In this document: positions 49,143 through 60,956 of the stretch, piece after piece
Position numbering within the stretch: position 1 is the stretch's first letter
Layout of the letters: each line of letters begins with the position of its first letter
DNA from: Nocardia sp. BSTN01
GTDB lineage: Bacteria; Actinomycetota; Actinomycetes; Mycobacteriales; Mycobacteriaceae
Assembly (NCBI RefSeq): GCF_015354405.1
Contig: NZ_JADKYP010000005.1
Coordinates: 62,001-126,000, forward strand
Direction: 5' to 3'
DNA length: 64,000 nt
Made by a program: the position numbers and the translations under genes
Notes under the pieces: model-generated
Seen by the model: the letters and a program-made list of their open reading frames with translations, nothing else
Told to the model about the DNA's origin: nothing
Databases searched by the model: none

Positions 49143-49997
49143 ATGAGTGTGTTCGATCCGGAATTGCTGCGCACCTTCCTGGCGGTCGAACGCGCCGGCG
49201 GGTTCACCGCGGCGGGCCGCATCCTCGGTCTACGCCAGTCCACGGTCAGCGGGCATATCGCCCGGCTCGAGCAGGCCGCGGGCCGCGAACTGATCCGCCG
49301 CGACACCCGCAATCTGGCGCTGACCGCCGACGGGGCCGCGATGGTCGGCTTCGCGCGCAGCATCCTCGACGCACAAGCCCAGGCCGACCGCTACTTCTCC
49401 GATTCCCGCCTCACCGGACTGATCCGGCTGGGCGCCTCCGACGACCTGGTGGCCCGCGAACTGCCCGACGTCCTGCTGGAATTCCAGCGCTCGCATCCGG
49501 GCGTGGATCTGGAACTGATCGTCGGGCTCAGCGAGAACCTCAAGACGAGAATGGCGGCGGGGGAGCTGGACCTGATGGTGGCCAAACGGCTGCCCGGCGA
49601 GCGGCACGGGGAACTGCTATGGCGCGACCGGCTGGTGTGGGCCGGGCGCTCGGGCGTCGGCGACATCGTCGATCCGGTGCCCGTCGTGACCTATCCGCCG
49701 CCGAGCCTGACCCGGCACGTGGCACTGCGCGCACTCGAGCGGGAGGGCCGGACCTGGCGGATCGCCTGCGTCAGCGACAGCCAGCTCGGGCTGCGGGCCG
49801 CGGTGCTGGCCGGTCTGGGAGTCGTGGCGCACGCCGAAACCCTGCTTCCGCCAGGGCTTTTCGCGGTCGAGGACGAGAAGCTGCCGGAATTGGGTGAGCT
49901 GGAGTTCGTGCTGCTGCGCCGGCACAGCCGGCTCTCCGAACCCGAGCAGGCACTCTGCGACGCGATCCTCGCCGGCGCCCACCGGATGCACCGATGA
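49143..49997 (+). CDS. LysR-type regulator (284 aa)
   Basis: HTH: GGFTAAGRILGLRQSTVSGH; effector domain opening LIRLGASDDLVARELPDVL and ACVSDSQLGLRAAVLAGLG. ATG at 49143 (MSVFDPELLRTF) preferred over the GTG at 49140. Divergent with the SBF-like transporter, its probable target. Ends 53 bp before uvrC, marking the right limit of the accessory block. Confidence 0.88.
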   Translation: MSVFDPELLRTFLAVERAGGFTAAGRILGLRQSTVSGHIARLEQAAGRELIRRDTRNLALTADGAAMVGFARSILDAQAQADRYFSDSRLTGLIRLGASDDLVARELPDVLLEFQRSHPGVDLELIVGLSENLKTRMAAGELDLMVAKRLPGERHGELLWRDRLVWAGRSGVGDIVDPVPVVTYPPPSLTRHVALRALEREGRTWRIACVSDSQLGLRAAVLAGLGVVAHAETLLPPGLFAVEDEKLPELGELEFVLLRRHSRLSEPEQALCDAILAGAHRMHR

Positions 49998-50050
49998 CGA
50001 CGACGGTCCGCGCGTCATCCGCTGTCGGTGCCGGTCGTTAACCTGGTGGC

Positions 50051-52141
50051 GTGGCAGATCCCGCGACCTATCGCCCCGCACCGGGCACCATTCCCGTCGA
50101 ACCCGGCGTCTACAAATTCCGGGATTCCTACGGGCAGGTGATCTATGTCGGTAAGGCCAAGAGTCTGCGCAGCCGCCTGAATTCCTACTTCGCCGATGTG
50201 TCGTCGCTGCATCCGCGCACCCGGCAGATGGTGACCACCGCCGCGAGCGTCGAGTGGACGGTGGTCTCCACCGAGGTCGAGGCGTTGCAGCTGGAGTACA
50301 ACTGGATCAAGGAATTCGATCCGCGCTTCAACGTGCGCTACCGCGACGACAAGACCTACCCCATGCTCGCGGTGAGTATGAACGAGGAATATCCGCGGGT
50401 GTTCGTCTATCGGGGTGCTCGCAAGAAGGGTGTGCGGTATTTCGGGCCGTACGCCCACGCCTGGGCCATTCGCGAGACGGTGGATCTGCTGTTGCGGGTG
50501 TTCCCGGTGCGGACGTGTTCGGCCGGAGTGTTCAAGCGGCACAGGCAGATCGGGCGTCCGTGCCTGCTCGGTTACATCGACAAATGTTCGGCGCCCTGCA
50601 TCGGCCGGGTCGACGCCGACGAACACCGCCGCATCGCCGAGGACTTCTGCGACTTCCTGTCCGGCCGCACCGATCGCATGGTGCGGGAACTGGAACGCCG
50701 AATGCAATCGGCCGCAACGGATCTGGACTTCGAGACCGCCGCGCGGCTGCGCGACGACGTCGCCGCTCTCAAGCGCGCGCTGGAGAAGCAGGCGGTCGTC
50801 CTCGGTACCGGCACCGACGCGGACGTGATCGCCTTCGCCTCCGACGCACTCGAGGTCGCGGTGCAGATCTTCCACGTGCGCGACGGGCGGGTGCGCGGCC
50901 AGCGCGGCTGGGTCGTCGACAAATCGGGTGACGCGGTGGATCTGAACTGGGCCGGTACCGAAGACGCCGCGGGCGCCGCGCCGATCGACGAGGGCGGCCG
51001 GGGGCCGAGCGAACTGGCCGCCCTGGTGGAACAGTTCGTCACCCAGTTCTACGGCGAACAGGCCGCGTTCGCCGAGCACACCGAGACCGAAACCCCCGCC
51101 ACCGCGGTCCCGCGCGAGGTCCTGGTGCCGGAACTGCCCGGCGATCCGGAGCAGGTGCAGGGCTGGCTGTCCGGGCTGCGCGGTTCGGCCGTGGCGCTGC
51201 GGGTGCCGCAGCGCGGTGACAAGAAGGCGCTGATGGAGACCGTGCAGCGCAATGCGCAGGAGGCGCTGGCCCAGCACAAACTCAAGCGCGCCGGTGATCT
51301 GACCGCGAGATCGGCCGCGCTGCAAGGTATTCAGGACGCGCTCGATCTCGACAGCGCGCCCCTGCGCATCGAATGTGTCGACATCAGCCACGTGCAGGGC
51401 ACCGATGTCGTCGCCTCGCTGGTGGTGTTCGAGGACGGCCTGCCGCGCAAATCGGAATACCGCCACTACACGATCAAGGAGGCCGCGGGTGAGGGCCGCT
51501 CCGACGACGTGGCCAGCATCGCGGAGGTCACCCGGCGGCGGTTCTATCGGTTGCGCAAGGAACTGGACGAGATGAGTGCGGCGGCGAAGGCGGAGGCCGG
51601 AACGACGGACCTGGCCGGCGCCGCGGCGATCGCCACCGCCGAGGCGGAGCCCGCGGATCTGCCGCCCGGAATCGACCCGGCCACCGGGCGTCCGCGCAAA
51701 TTCTCCTATCCGCCGAACCTGTACGTCGTCGACGGCGGCGCCCCGCAGGTGGCGGCCGCGGCCGAGGTGCTCGATGAACTCGGCATCACCGACGTCGCGG
51801 TGATCGGGCTGGCCAAGCGCCTGGAGGAGGTGTGGGTGCCGGGCGAATCCGATCCGGTGATCATGCCGCGCACCAGCGAATCGCTGTTCCTGCTGCAGCG
51901 CGTGCGCGATGAGGCGCACCGGTTCGCCATCGCCTTCCATCGTAGTAAGCGTTCCCGCCGGATGACCGCCTCGGCCCTGGATTCGGTGCGGGGGCTGGGT
52001 GAGGCGCGGCGCACCGCGCTGGTGACCCACTTCGGCTCGGTGGCCAAACTCAAGCAGGCTACGGTGGAGGAAATCACGGAGGTGCCCGGTATCGGGGTGG
52101 CGACGGCCAAGGCCGTGCTCGCGGCACTCAACTCCGAATGA
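50051..52141 (+). CDS. uvrC: Excinuclease ABC subunit C (696 aa)
   Basis: Makes both incisions in nucleotide-excision repair. GIY-YIG-type nuclease [20 protein letters not shown] at the N-terminus, a four-cysteine-like region ([18 protein letters not shown]), UVR motif near residue 210 ([19 protein letters not shown]), RNase H-like nuclease with [19 protein letters not shown], and C-terminal helix-hairpin-helix pair ([34 protein letters not shown]). GTG at 50051. Normal length. An Ala-rich insertion sits before VVDGGAPQV. Confidence 0.97.
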   Translation: MADPATYRPAPGTIPVEPGVYKFRDSYGQVIYVGKAKSLRSRLNSYFADVSSLHPRTRQMVTTAASVEWTVVSTEVEALQLEYNWIKEFDPRFNVRYRDDKTYPMLAVSMNEEYPRVFVYRGARKKGVRYFGPYAHAWAIRETVDLLLRVFPVRTCSAGVFKRHRQIGRPCLLGYIDKCSAPCIGRVDADEHRRIAEDFCDFLSGRTDRMVRELERRMQSAATDLDFETAARLRDDVAALKRALEKQAVVLGTGTDADVIAFASDALEVAVQIFHVRDGRVRGQRGWVVDKSGDAVDLNWAGTEDAAGAAPIDEGGRGPSELAALVEQFVTQFYGEQAAFAEHTETETPATAVPREVLVPELPGDPEQVQGWLSGLRGSAVALRVPQRGDKKALMETVQRNAQEALAQHKLKRAGDLTARSAALQGIQDALDLDSAPLRIECVDISHVQGTDVVASLVVFEDGLPRKSEYRHYTIKEAAGEGRSDDVASIAEVTRRRFYRLRKELDEMSAAAKAEAGTTDLAGAAAIATAEAEPADLPPGIDPATGRPRKFSYPPNLYVVDGGAPQVAAAAEVLDELGITDVAVIGLAKRLEEVWVPGESDPVIMPRTSESLFLLQRVRDEAHRFAIAFHRSKRSRRMTASALDSVRGLGEARRTALVTHFGSVAKLKQATVEEITEVPGIGVATAKAVLAALNSE

Positions 52142-52245
52142 CGTCTCGGTCACGGCTCGGTTTCGCCGGCGCTGCGCGCACGGTCGCGGCCGGTGGGGGC
52201 GGGCAGGATGATCGAATGGCAGCCACGGACGGAACCCGATAGGAC

Positions 52246-53187
52246 ATGACGAGCGTCGAATCGAACCCCAACGCGAGTACCGGCCTCCGGCCGCGGCCCG
52301 ATACGCATCCGGTCGAGGTGGTCATCGTCACCGGCCTGTCCGGTGCCGGGCGCGGTACCGCGGCCCGAGTCCTCGAAGATCTCGGCTGGTACGTCGCGGA
52401 CAATCTGCCGCCGGAACTGATCGGCCGGCTCATCGAGCTCGGCGCCGCCGCTGATCCGCCGATCACCAAACTGGCGCTGGTCATGGATGTGCGCAGCCGC
52501 TTCTTCACCGGCGATCTGTCCGGGGTGACCGATCAGCTGCGGGCCAACGGCGTCGGCACCCGCCTGTTGTTTCTCGAGGCCTCCGACGATGTGCTGATCC
52601 GGCGCTTCGGCTTCGCCCGCCGTCGTCACCCGCTGCAGAGCGAGAGCGCTGACGGCACGCTGTCCGCCGGGATCGCCGCGGAACGCCGGGCCCTGTCGAA
52701 GGTCAAGACCGCCGCCGATCTGGTGATCGACACGACCGCGCTGTCGGTCCACCAGTTGCACCGCAAATTGGAGGAGGCCTACGGCGGCGGCGCGCCCGCG
52801 GCCCTGCAGGTGACGATCCAATCGTTCGGATTCAAATACGGCGTTCCGCTGGACGCGGACATGGTTTTCGACGTGCGATTTCTGCCGAATCCGCATTGGA
52901 TTCCGGAATTGCGGGAACATACCGGGCAGGATGCCGTGGTCAGTGAGTACGTACTGTCACGGCCCGGCGCCGACGACTATGTGAATACCTGCCGCCATCT
53001 GGTCGACCTGACCACCAGCGGCTACCGCCAGGAGGGTAAGCGATATATGACCGTGGCAGTGGGCTGTACCGGTGGTAAGCACCGCAGCGTGGCGATCGCC
53101 GAGGAGCTGGGTGAACTGCTGGGCCGGCCCGACAGTGCCTCGACCGATGTCGTCCGCGTGGTCCACCGGGATCTGGGGCGCGAATGA
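52246..53187 (+). CDS. rapZ: RapZ-family nucleotide/RNA-binding protein (313 aa)
   Basis: N-terminal P-loop-like ATPase with VTGLSGAGRGTAARVLED (Arg replaces Lys of Walker A, as in other actinobacteria) then LGWYVADNLPPELI; C-terminal RNA-binding domain with DVRFLPNPHWIPELR and GCTGGKHRSVAIAEEL. In E. coli RapZ controls glmS through sRNAs; the actinobacterial role is less clear. The stop overlaps the ATG of yvcK. Confidence 0.95.
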   Translation: MTSVESNPNASTGLRPRPDTHPVEVVIVTGLSGAGRGTAARVLEDLGWYVADNLPPELIGRLIELGAAADPPITKLALVMDVRSRFFTGDLSGVTDQLRANGVGTRLLFLEASDDVLIRRFGFARRRHPLQSESADGTLSAGIAAERRALSKVKTAADLVIDTTALSVHQLHRKLEEAYGGGAPAALQVTIQSFGFKYGVPLDADMVFDVRFLPNPHWIPELREHTGQDAVVSEYVLSRPGADDYVNTCRHLVDLTTSGYRQEGKRYMTVAVGCTGGKHRSVAIAEELGELLGRPDSASTDVVRVVHRDLGRE

Positions 53188-54272
53188 CCGACGCGGACCA
53201 TCGTGACGACACCTCCCCCTCGGAAAAACCTGGCGATCCGGCCGATCCCACGCTGGTCGCCCTGGGCGGCGGACACGGTCTCTACGCCACGCTGACCGCC
53301 GCCCGCCGGATCACCGAGCGCATCACCGCTGTCGTCACCGTCGCAGACGACGGCGGATCGTCCGGACGTTTGCGTTCCGAACTCGGCATGCTGCCGCCGG
53401 GCGACCTGCGGATGGCGCTGGCCGCCCTGGCCGAGGACCCCGACGGGATCTGGGCGCGCACGGCCCAGCATCGCTTCGGTGGCACGGGAGCGCTGGCCGG
53501 GCATTCGGTCGGCAACCTCGTGCTGGCCGGGCTGGCCGAGGTGCTCGGCGACCCGGTCGCGGCGCTCGACGAGATGGCCGCGATCCTGCGCTGTACCGGC
53601 CGCGTGCTGCCGATGTCCCCGACCGCGCTGACCATCGAGGCCGACGTCTCCGGGCTGGAAGCCGATCCGCGGGTGAGCCGGTGTATCCGAGGTCAGGTCG
53701 CGGTGGCCACCACGCCGGGCAAGGTGCGCCGGGTCCGGCTGATCCCGTCCGATCCGCCGGCCAGTCCGGAGGCCACCTCGGCGATCGAGCACGCCGATGT
53801 GGTGGTCCTGGGTCCCGGATCCTGGTTCACCAGCGTCATTCCGCACATGCTCGTGCCGGATCTGCGGGAGGCGCTGATGCATACTCGCGCGGTAAAAGTG
53901 CTGGTCCTGAACCTGGCGGCGGAGCCCGGAGAGACGGCGGGATTCTCCGCCGAACGGCATCTGCATGTATTGTCCCAGCACGCACCGGATTTCGCTGTCG
54001 ATGATGTGCTGGTGGACTCCGGCTCCGTACCCGAGGGTAGGGAGCGCGAACATGTGGCAAGAGCTGCCGAACAGCTGCGTGCACGAGTAACCTTCGCTGA
54101 TGTCGCCGAGGCGGGGACGGACCGGCACCACCCTGGAAAGCTAGCCGCCGCACTGGATCAGGTGATCCGCCAACCTCGGCCGGAATTGGCAGGGCTTCGA
54201 GTCGAAGGACGGCATCCGGTCCAGCAGGTGCGGTCCGTGTTGGGTGGAAAGGAGCGGGTCTCGTGGCGATGA
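53184..54272 (+). CDS. yvcK: YvcK/GlmR (CuvA)-type gluconeogenesis and cell-wall regulator (362 aa)
   Basis: UDP-GlcNAc-binding protein. Sequence: [19 protein letters not shown], then [19 protein letters not shown] and [17 protein letters not shown]. About 25 polar residues precede the fold. ATG at 53184 overlaps rapZ; the 3' end overlaps whiA by 10 bp. rapZ-yvcK-whiA is the standard order in actinobacteria and Firmicutes. Confidence 0.95.
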   Translation: MTDADHRDDTSPSEKPGDPADPTLVALGGGHGLYATLTAARRITERITAVVTVADDGGSSGRLRSELGMLPPGDLRMALAALAEDPDGIWARTAQHRFGGTGALAGHSVGNLVLAGLAEVLGDPVAALDEMAAILRCTGRVLPMSPTALTIEADVSGLEADPRVSRCIRGQVAVATTPGKVRRVRLIPSDPPASPEATSAIEHADVVVLGPGSWFTSVIPHMLVPDLREALMHTRAVKVLVLNLAAEPGETAGFSAERHLHVLSQHAPDFAVDDVLVDSGSVPEGREREHVARAAEQLRARVTFADVAEAGTDRHHPGKLAAALDQVIRQPRPELAGLRVEGRHPVQQVRSVLGGKERVSWR

Positions 54273-55246
54273 CAGCCGAGGTGAAAGACGAGTTGAGCCG
54301 TCTGTCCGTCTCGCAGGTGAGTGCACGCAAGGCGGAACTGTCGGCCCTACTCCGGTTCGCCGGTGGCCTGCACATCGTCGGCGGTCGGGTGATCGTCGAG
54401 GCCGAGGTCGATATGGGCTCGATCGCGCGGCGACTACGGCGCGAGATCTTCGAGCTCTACGGCTACGGATCGGATGTGCACGTGCTGGGCGCGGGTGGTC
54501 TGCGTAAGACCTCCCGATATGTCGTGCGCGTGTCGAAGGAGGGCGAGGCGCTGGCCCGCCAGACCGGATTGCTCGATGTGCGCGGCCGTCCGGTGCGTGG
54601 TCTGCCCGCCCAGGTCGTCGGCGGCAGCATCGGCGATTCGGAGGCGGCCTGGCGCGGTGCCTTCCTGGCCCACGGTTCGCTGACCGAGCCCGGGCGTTCC
54701 TCGGCGCTCGAGGTGAGCTGCCCCGGCCCCGAGGCGGCACTGGCCCTGGTCGGCGCGGCCCGTCGGATGGGTATCTCGGCCAAGGCCCGCGAGGTGCGCG
54801 GCACCGATCGGGTCGTGGTGCGCGACGGGGAGGCCATCGGCGCGCTGCTGACCCGGATGGGCGCCCAGGACACGCGCCTGACCTGGGAGGAACGCCGGAT
54901 GCGGCGGGAGGTCCGCGCGACGGCGAACCGTCTCGCCAACTTCGACGACGCCAATCTGCGCCGCTCGGCCCGGGCCGCGGTCGCCGCCGCGGCTCGTGTG
55001 GAGCGCGCCCTGGAGATCCTCGGCGAGGACGTGCCCGATCATCTGGCCGCCGCGGGACGGCTGCGTGTGCAGCACCGCCAGGCCTCCCTGGAGGAGCTCG
55101 GCCAGCTGGCCGATCCGCCGATGACCAAGGACGCCGTCGCCGGGCGCATTCGCCGGTTGTTGTCGATGGCCGACCGCCGCGCCAAGGACTTGGGCATTCC
55201 CGACACCGAGTCGGCCGTCACGGCCGAACTTCTCGAAGACGCGTGA
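54263..55246 (+). CDS. whiA: WhiA sporulation-type transcription factor (327 aa)
   Basis: N-terminal LAGLIDADG-like domain ([39 protein letters not shown]) and C-terminal helix-turn-helix ([33 protein letters not shown]). In Streptomyces it acts with WhiB on division genes. Non-sporulating relatives also keep it. GTG at 54263 or ATG at 54269. A 19-bp hairpin follows the stop directly. Confidence 0.96.
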   Translation: MAMTAEVKDELSRLSVSQVSARKAELSALLRFAGGLHIVGGRVIVEAEVDMGSIARRLRREIFELYGYGSDVHVLGAGGLRKTSRYVVRVSKEGEALARQTGLLDVRGRPVRGLPAQVVGGSIGDSEAAWRGAFLAHGSLTEPGRSSALEVSCPGPEAALALVGAARRMGISAKAREVRGTDRVVVRDGEAIGALLTRMGAQDTRLTWEERRMRREVRATANRLANFDDANLRRSARAAVAAAARVERALEILGEDVPDHLAAAGRLRVQHRQASLEELGQLADPPMTKDAVAGRIRRLLSMADRRAKDLGIPDTESAVTAELLEDA

Positions 55247-55293
55247 GCGGCGACGGTCCCGGGCCGCGGATATCGGCCCGGGACCGTCGCCGC
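55247..55293 (+). terminator. Strong hairpin terminator after whiA (19-bp perfect stem)
   Basis: GCGGCGACGGTCCCGGGCC pairs fully with its inverse at 55275-55293 around a 9-nt loop. It begins at the base after the whiA stop. Separates uvrC-whiA from gap. Confidence 0.85.
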
Positions 55294-56672
<1,379 letters not shown>

Positions 56673-56676
56673 ACCC

Positions 56677-57897
56677 ATGGCAGTCAAGACCCTTCAGGAT
56701 CTCCTTGCCGAGGGCGTGGAGGGGCGGGGCGTGCTCGTGCGCTCCGACCTCAACGTGCCCCTCGACAACGGCGTGATCACCGATCCGGGCCGGATCATCG
56801 CCTCGGTGCCCACGATCAAGACGCTGGCCGAGGCCGGCGCCAAGGTCGTCGTCACCGCCCATCTGGGCCGCCCCAAGGGCGAACCCGACCCGAAGCTCTC
56901 GCTGGCCCCGGTGGCCGCGAAGCTGAGCGAGGAGCTGGGCCGCAACGTGCAGCTCGCCGGTGATGTGGTGGGCCAGGACGCGCTCGCGCGGTCCGAGGGC
57001 CTCACCGACGGTGATGTGCTGCTGCTGGAGAACATCCGCTTCGATGCGCGCGAGACCAGCAAGGACGACGCCCAGCGTCAGAAGCTGGCTCGGGCGCTGG
57101 TGGAGCTGGTCGGCGACGACGGTGCGTTCGTCTCCGACGGCTTCGGGGTGGTGCACCGCAAGCAGGCCTCCGTCTACGACGTGGCCGAACTGCTGCCGCA
57201 CTACGCGGGCACGCTGGTCGCCGCGGAGGTCGACGTCCTGCGCAAGCTCACCACCGACACCGAGCGCCCGTACGCGGTCGTGCTCGGTGGTTCCAAGGTG
57301 TCGGACAAGCTCGCCGTGATCGAGGCGCTGGCCCCCAAGGTCGACACCCTCGTCATCGGTGGCGGTATGTGCTTCACCTTCCTTGCCGCCCAAGGTCTTT
57401 CGGTCGGCTCCTCGCTGCTGCAGGAGGAGATGATCGATACCTGCAAGGAGTTGCTGGAGCGTTTCGCCGACGTCATCCACCTGCCGGTGGACATCGTGGC
57501 CGCGGACAAGTTCGCCGCGGACGCGGAGTCGAAGACTGTGGCCGCCAACGAGATTCCCGAGGGCTGGATGGGGCTGGACATCGGGCCCGAGTCGGCCAAG
57601 CGGTTCGCCGCCCTGCTGACCGAGGCTCGGACGGTGTTCTGGAACGGCCCGATGGGTGTGTTCGAGTTCGAGGCCTTCGCCGCGGGGACGCGCGCGGTGG
57701 CCGAGGCGCTGGTGAGCGCGACCGGTAAGGGTGCGTTCACCGTGGTCGGCGGTGGCGATTCGGCCGCGGCCGTGCGCACGCTCGGCCTGCCGGAGGACGG
57801 GTTCTCCCACATCTCCACCGGCGGCGGCGCCTCGCTGGAATACCTGGAGGGCAAACAGCTTCCGGGTATCAGCGTGCTCGAGGACGGGGAGGGCTGA
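56677..57897 (+). CDS. pgk: Phosphoglycerate kinase (406 aa)
   Basis: Transfers the acyl phosphate of 1,3-bisphosphoglycerate to [17 protein letters not shown] is the N-terminal signature, with [17 protein letters not shown] and the nucleotide region [15 protein letters not shown] at the C-terminus. The mid-domain reads [19 protein letters not shown], the actinobacterial version. ATG at 56677. Confidence 0.97.
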   Translation: MAVKTLQDLLAEGVEGRGVLVRSDLNVPLDNGVITDPGRIIASVPTIKTLAEAGAKVVVTAHLGRPKGEPDPKLSLAPVAAKLSEELGRNVQLAGDVVGQDALARSEGLTDGDVLLLENIRFDARETSKDDAQRQKLARALVELVGDDGAFVSDGFGVVHRKQASVYDVAELLPHYAGTLVAAEVDVLRKLTTDTERPYAVVLGGSKVSDKLAVIEALAPKVDTLVIGGGMCFTFLAAQGLSVGSSLLQEEMIDTCKELLERFADVIHLPVDIVAADKFAADAESKTVAANEIPEGWMGLDIGPESAKRFAALLTEARTVFWNGPMGVFEFEAFAAGTRAVAEALVSATGKGAFTVVGGGDSAAAVRTLGLPEDGFSHISTGGGASLEYLEGKQLPGISVLEDGEG

Positions 57898-57899
57898 TC

Positions 57900-58685
57900 A
57901 TGGCACGCAAACCGTTGATCGCCGGCAACTGGAAGATGAACCTCAACCACCTCGAGGCCATCGCCCTGGTGCAGAAGATCGCATTCGCCCTGCCGGACAA
58001 GTACTTCGACAAGGTCGACGTCACGGTCATCCCGCCGTTCACCGACATCCGCAGTATCCAGACCCTCATCGAGGGCGACCGGCTGCGGATCACCTTCGGT
58101 GCCCAGGACGTGTCGGTGCACGAATCCGGTGCCTACACCGGTGAGATCAGTGCGGCCATGCTGGCGAAGCTGTCGTGCAGCTACGTCGTGGTCGGCCACT
58201 CGGAGCGGCGGCAGTACCACAACGAGGACGACGCCACGGTGCTGGCGAAGGCCAAGAAGGTGCTGCAGTACGACATGACTCCGATCGTCTGCATCGGCGA
58301 GGGGCTGGGTGTGCGCGAGGCGCAGACCCACGTGCAGTACAACCTCGAGCAGTTGCGGGGTTCGCTCAAGGGGCTGACGCCGGAGCAGATCGCGAAGGTC
58401 GTCATCGCCTACGAGCCGGTCTGGGCGATCGGCACCGGTCGCGTCGCCACCCCGGCCGACGCGCAGGAGGTGTGCGGTGCGCTGCGCGCCGAACTGGCCG
58501 AACTGGCGGGCCAGGAGGTCGCGGCGGGTGTGCGCATCCTCTACGGCGGGTCGGTGAACGCCAAGAACGTCGGCGAGCTCATCGCGGCCGCCGATATCGA
58601 CGGCGCGCTCGTCGGTGGTGCTTCGCTGAAGGGTGACGAGTTCGCGACCCTGTCGGCGATCGCCGCGGGCGGTCCGCTGCCCTGA
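57900..58685 (+). CDS. tpiA: Triosephosphate isomerase (261 aa)
   Basis: Lys in AGNWKMN, catalytic His in [11 protein letters not shown], and Glu in [11 protein letters not shown] are intact; GALVGGASL closes the phosphate site. ATG at 57900, two bp after pgk. In mycobacteria secG follows; here the operon ends in a hairpin and an unrelated methyltransferase gene follows. Confidence 0.97.
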   Translation: MARKPLIAGNWKMNLNHLEAIALVQKIAFALPDKYFDKVDVTVIPPFTDIRSIQTLIEGDRLRITFGAQDVSVHESGAYTGEISAAMLAKLSCSYVVVGHSERRQYHNEDDATVLAKAKKVLQYDMTPIVCIGEGLGVREAQTHVQYNLEQLRGSLKGLTPEQIAKVVIAYEPVWAIGTGRVATPADAQEVCGALRAELAELAGQEVAAGVRILYGGSVNAKNVGELIAAADIDGALVGGASLKGDEFATLSAIAAGGPLP

Positions 58686-58724
58686 TCGCTGCGGGCGGGA
58701 AACCGCCTGCGGCGCATGACGATT

Positions 58725-58752
58725 CGGCCCCGGTTCCGCGGAACCGGGGCCG
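58725..58752. terminator. Hairpin terminator after tpiA
   Basis: CGGCCCCGGTTCC and GGAACCGGGGCCG form a perfect 13-bp stem with a 2-nt centre; between convergent genes, so it may serve both directions. A weaker GCGGGCGG/CCGCCTGC stem lies just before it. Confidence 0.75.
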
Positions 58753-58771
58753 ATGTCGTGGAGGGAGCGGA

Positions 58772-59614
58772 TCAGGGTTTGCGTGCCACCGCGCCGAGCA
58801 TCGATACCGCCTCCGGCCGAGGATGGGCCCGGTGGGATTCGGTGGGCCAGTTGATGATCGATCCGATCCCGGGTTCGATGAGTTCGAGTCCGGTGAAGAA
58901 TCGGCTGAACTCGGCGGTCGAGCGCAGCCGGAAGGGGATACCGCTGCGCTTGTTGGCCTGTTCGCTGTCGGCGAGGTCCTCCTCGGACAGGTGATCGCTG
59001 GTGGCATGCGACATCACCAGATAACTACCGGGCGCCAGTGCGTCGACCCACTGCCGCACCATGTCGTAGGGGCGATCGTCGTCGGTGAAGAAATGCACCA
59101 CCGCGAGCATCATCAGAGCCACCGGTTGTGACAGATCCAGCGTGGCGATCAGGTCCGGGTGGGTGAGGATGCGCTCGCGGTCGCGCGCGTCGGCTTCCAG
59201 ATACGCGGTCGCGCCCTCGGGTGCGCTGTCGAGCAGGCTGCGGGCGTGCAGGGCCACGATCGGATCGTTGTCTACGTAGACGATGCGGGATTCGGGTGCG
59301 GCGGCCTGGGCGATCTCGTGCACATTGCCGGCGGTCGGCAGGCCGGCGCCGAGATCCAGGAATTGCCGGATGCCGACCTCGGCCGACAGATAACCGACCA
59401 CTCGGTGCAGGAATGCCCGATTCTCCAGCGCGGAGATCTGCACGCTGGGGAAGGCCTCGGCCACCGCTTCGGCGGAGGCGCGGTCGGCCTCGAAATTGTC
59501 CTTGCCACCGAGCCAGTAGTCGTAGCGCCGGGCGGGATGCGGGGTGGTGACATCGATACCGGGCGGCGCCACCGGATCCGTATGCGGGCGGTGTGCTCCG
59601 GTCACTGGTTCCAT
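58772..59614 (-). CDS. SAM-dependent methyltransferase, actinobacterial PF04672 type (280 aa)
   Basis: Short opening, then HPARRYDYWLGGKDNFEAD, RQFLDLGAGLPTAGNVHEI (SAM-binding) and IVYVDNDPIVALHARSLL. This family is expanded in Nocardia and Streptomyces; substrates are unknown. ATG at 59614 follows GGAAGGAAGAGG, better than the ATG at 59665. Divergent from the P450 gene. Confidence 0.9.
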   Translation of the reverse strand: MEPVTGAHRPHTDPVAPPGIDVTTPHPARRYDYWLGGKDNFEADRASAEAVAEAFPSVQISALENRAFLHRVVGYLSAEVGIRQFLDLGAGLPTAGNVHEIAQAAAPESRIVYVDNDPIVALHARSLLDSAPEGATAYLEADARDRERILTHPDLIATLDLSQPVALMMLAVVHFFTDDDRPYDMVRQWVDALAPGSYLVMSHATSDHLSEEDLADSEQANKRSGIPFRLRSTAEFSRFFTGLELIEPGIGSIINWPTESHRAHPRPEAVSMLGAVARKP

Positions 59615-59724
59615 GACACCTCTTCCTTCCGTCGACGGCGACGAACCATTATCGACTACTGTCATCCTGTCAGCTCGGATGGCGAACCGGCGCGGCCCCT
59701 GCCGTGCGGCTGGGGAGGTCGAAG

Positions 59725-60900
59725 ATGTCAGTGCAATTCAGTCCGTACGATTTCGGCATTCACGACGATCCGTATCCGGTCTACGCAGAATTACGGGAGC
59801 AGGCGCCGGTGTTCCGCAACGGCGACGACGACTTCTGGGCGCTGTCGCGTTACGCCGATGTTCTTGCCGCACTGCGTGATTCGGATCGCTTCTCGAGCGC
59901 CAACGGGCTGCGGATGGAACCGGCCTTCTGGGGTCCGCAGGCCGAGCAGTTCTTCTCCTTCGTGGCGATGGATCCGCCGAAACACACGCGCGTGCGCGGT
60001 TTGGTCACGCGCGCGTTCACCGCGCGCCGGGTGCAGGCGCTGGCGCCGCGACTGCGTGAGATCGCCACCGACCTCCTGGAGCCGCTGCTGGACCGCGGCA
60101 GTTTCGACCTGATGACCGACTTCGCAGGTCCGTACCCGACCGAGGTCATTTCCGAACTGGTCGGCGTGCCGCGCGCGGACCGCGATCTGGTGCGCAAACT
60201 CGGCATGGAGATCATGTACACCGAGGAGGAGTCGACCGATCTGCGGCCGGAGGCGATGCAGGCGATCGGCGCCCTGGTCGGCTACTACACCGAACTGACC
60301 ATCGAACGCAGCAAGCACCGCACCGACGACCTGCTGTCCGGACTGCTCGACGCGGCCGACGGGGACGACCGGCTCACTCCCGAGGAAATCGTGGGTGTGC
60401 TGATCCTGCTGGTGGGCGCGGGTATCGAGACGAGCATGCTCACCCTGGGCAATCTCTGGTACGCCGGGTGGGCGCATCCGGACCAGCGGGTCGCGGCGCT
60501 GGGGCGCGTCGACGACTGGATCGCCGAGGGCATGCGCTACGACCCGGCGACCCAGTCGCAGTTGCGTACCACCACCGAAGCCGTCGAACTGCACGGCGTC
60601 ACGATTCCGGCGGGGGCGCGGATGCTGTTGCTGACCGGTTCGGCGAACCGTGATCCCGAGGTCTTCGACCGGCCCGACGTCTTCGATCTCGATCGCGACA
60701 CCTCCGATGCGCTGGTCTTCGGCAGCGGCCGCCACCACTGCCTGGGCTCGAATCTGGGCCTGCTCGAGTTGCGGACCGCGCTCGGGGAGATCACCTCCCG
60801 CATCACCGATTACGACGTCGATCCGGCCGGGCTGCGGCGCGTCCACTCCTCGAACAATCGCGGTTTCGCCGCGCTGCCGACAACGGTCACGCTGCGCTGA
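59725..60900 (+). CDS. Cytochrome P450 (391 aa)
   Basis: Soluble bacterial P450. I-helix GAGIETSM (the acid is Glu), ExxR in EGMRY, heme-binding FGSGRHHCLGSNLGLLEL with the ligand Cys. Opening SPYDFGIHDDPYPVYAEL is typical. ATG at 59725 follows GGGGAGG. No ferredoxin gene adjoins. Substrate unknown. Confidence 0.94.
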   Translation: MSVQFSPYDFGIHDDPYPVYAELREQAPVFRNGDDDFWALSRYADVLAALRDSDRFSSANGLRMEPAFWGPQAEQFFSFVAMDPPKHTRVRGLVTRAFTARRVQALAPRLREIATDLLEPLLDRGSFDLMTDFAGPYPTEVISELVGVPRADRDLVRKLGMEIMYTEEESTDLRPEAMQAIGALVGYYTELTIERSKHRTDDLLSGLLDAADGDDRLTPEEIVGVLILLVGAGIETSMLTLGNLWYAGWAHPDQRVAALGRVDDWIAEGMRYDPATQSQLRTTTEAVELHGVTIPAGARMLLLTGSANRDPEVFDRPDVFDLDRDTSDALVFGSGRHHCLGSNLGLLELRTALGEITSRITDYDVDPAGLRRVHSSNNRGFAALPTTVTLR

Positions 60901-60912
60901 GCATTCGTATGC

Positions 60913-60950
60913 CGGGGCGGGTGCGGCCGGTCTTCGGCGCACCCGCCCCG
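60913..60950. terminator. Bidirectional hairpin between P450 and E1 dehydrogenase genes
   Basis: CGGGGCGGGTGCG pairs with CGCACCCGCCCCG (13 bp) across a 12-nt loop, between convergent stops at 60900 and 60957. Confidence 0.75.
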
Positions 60951-60956
60951 CGTGCG

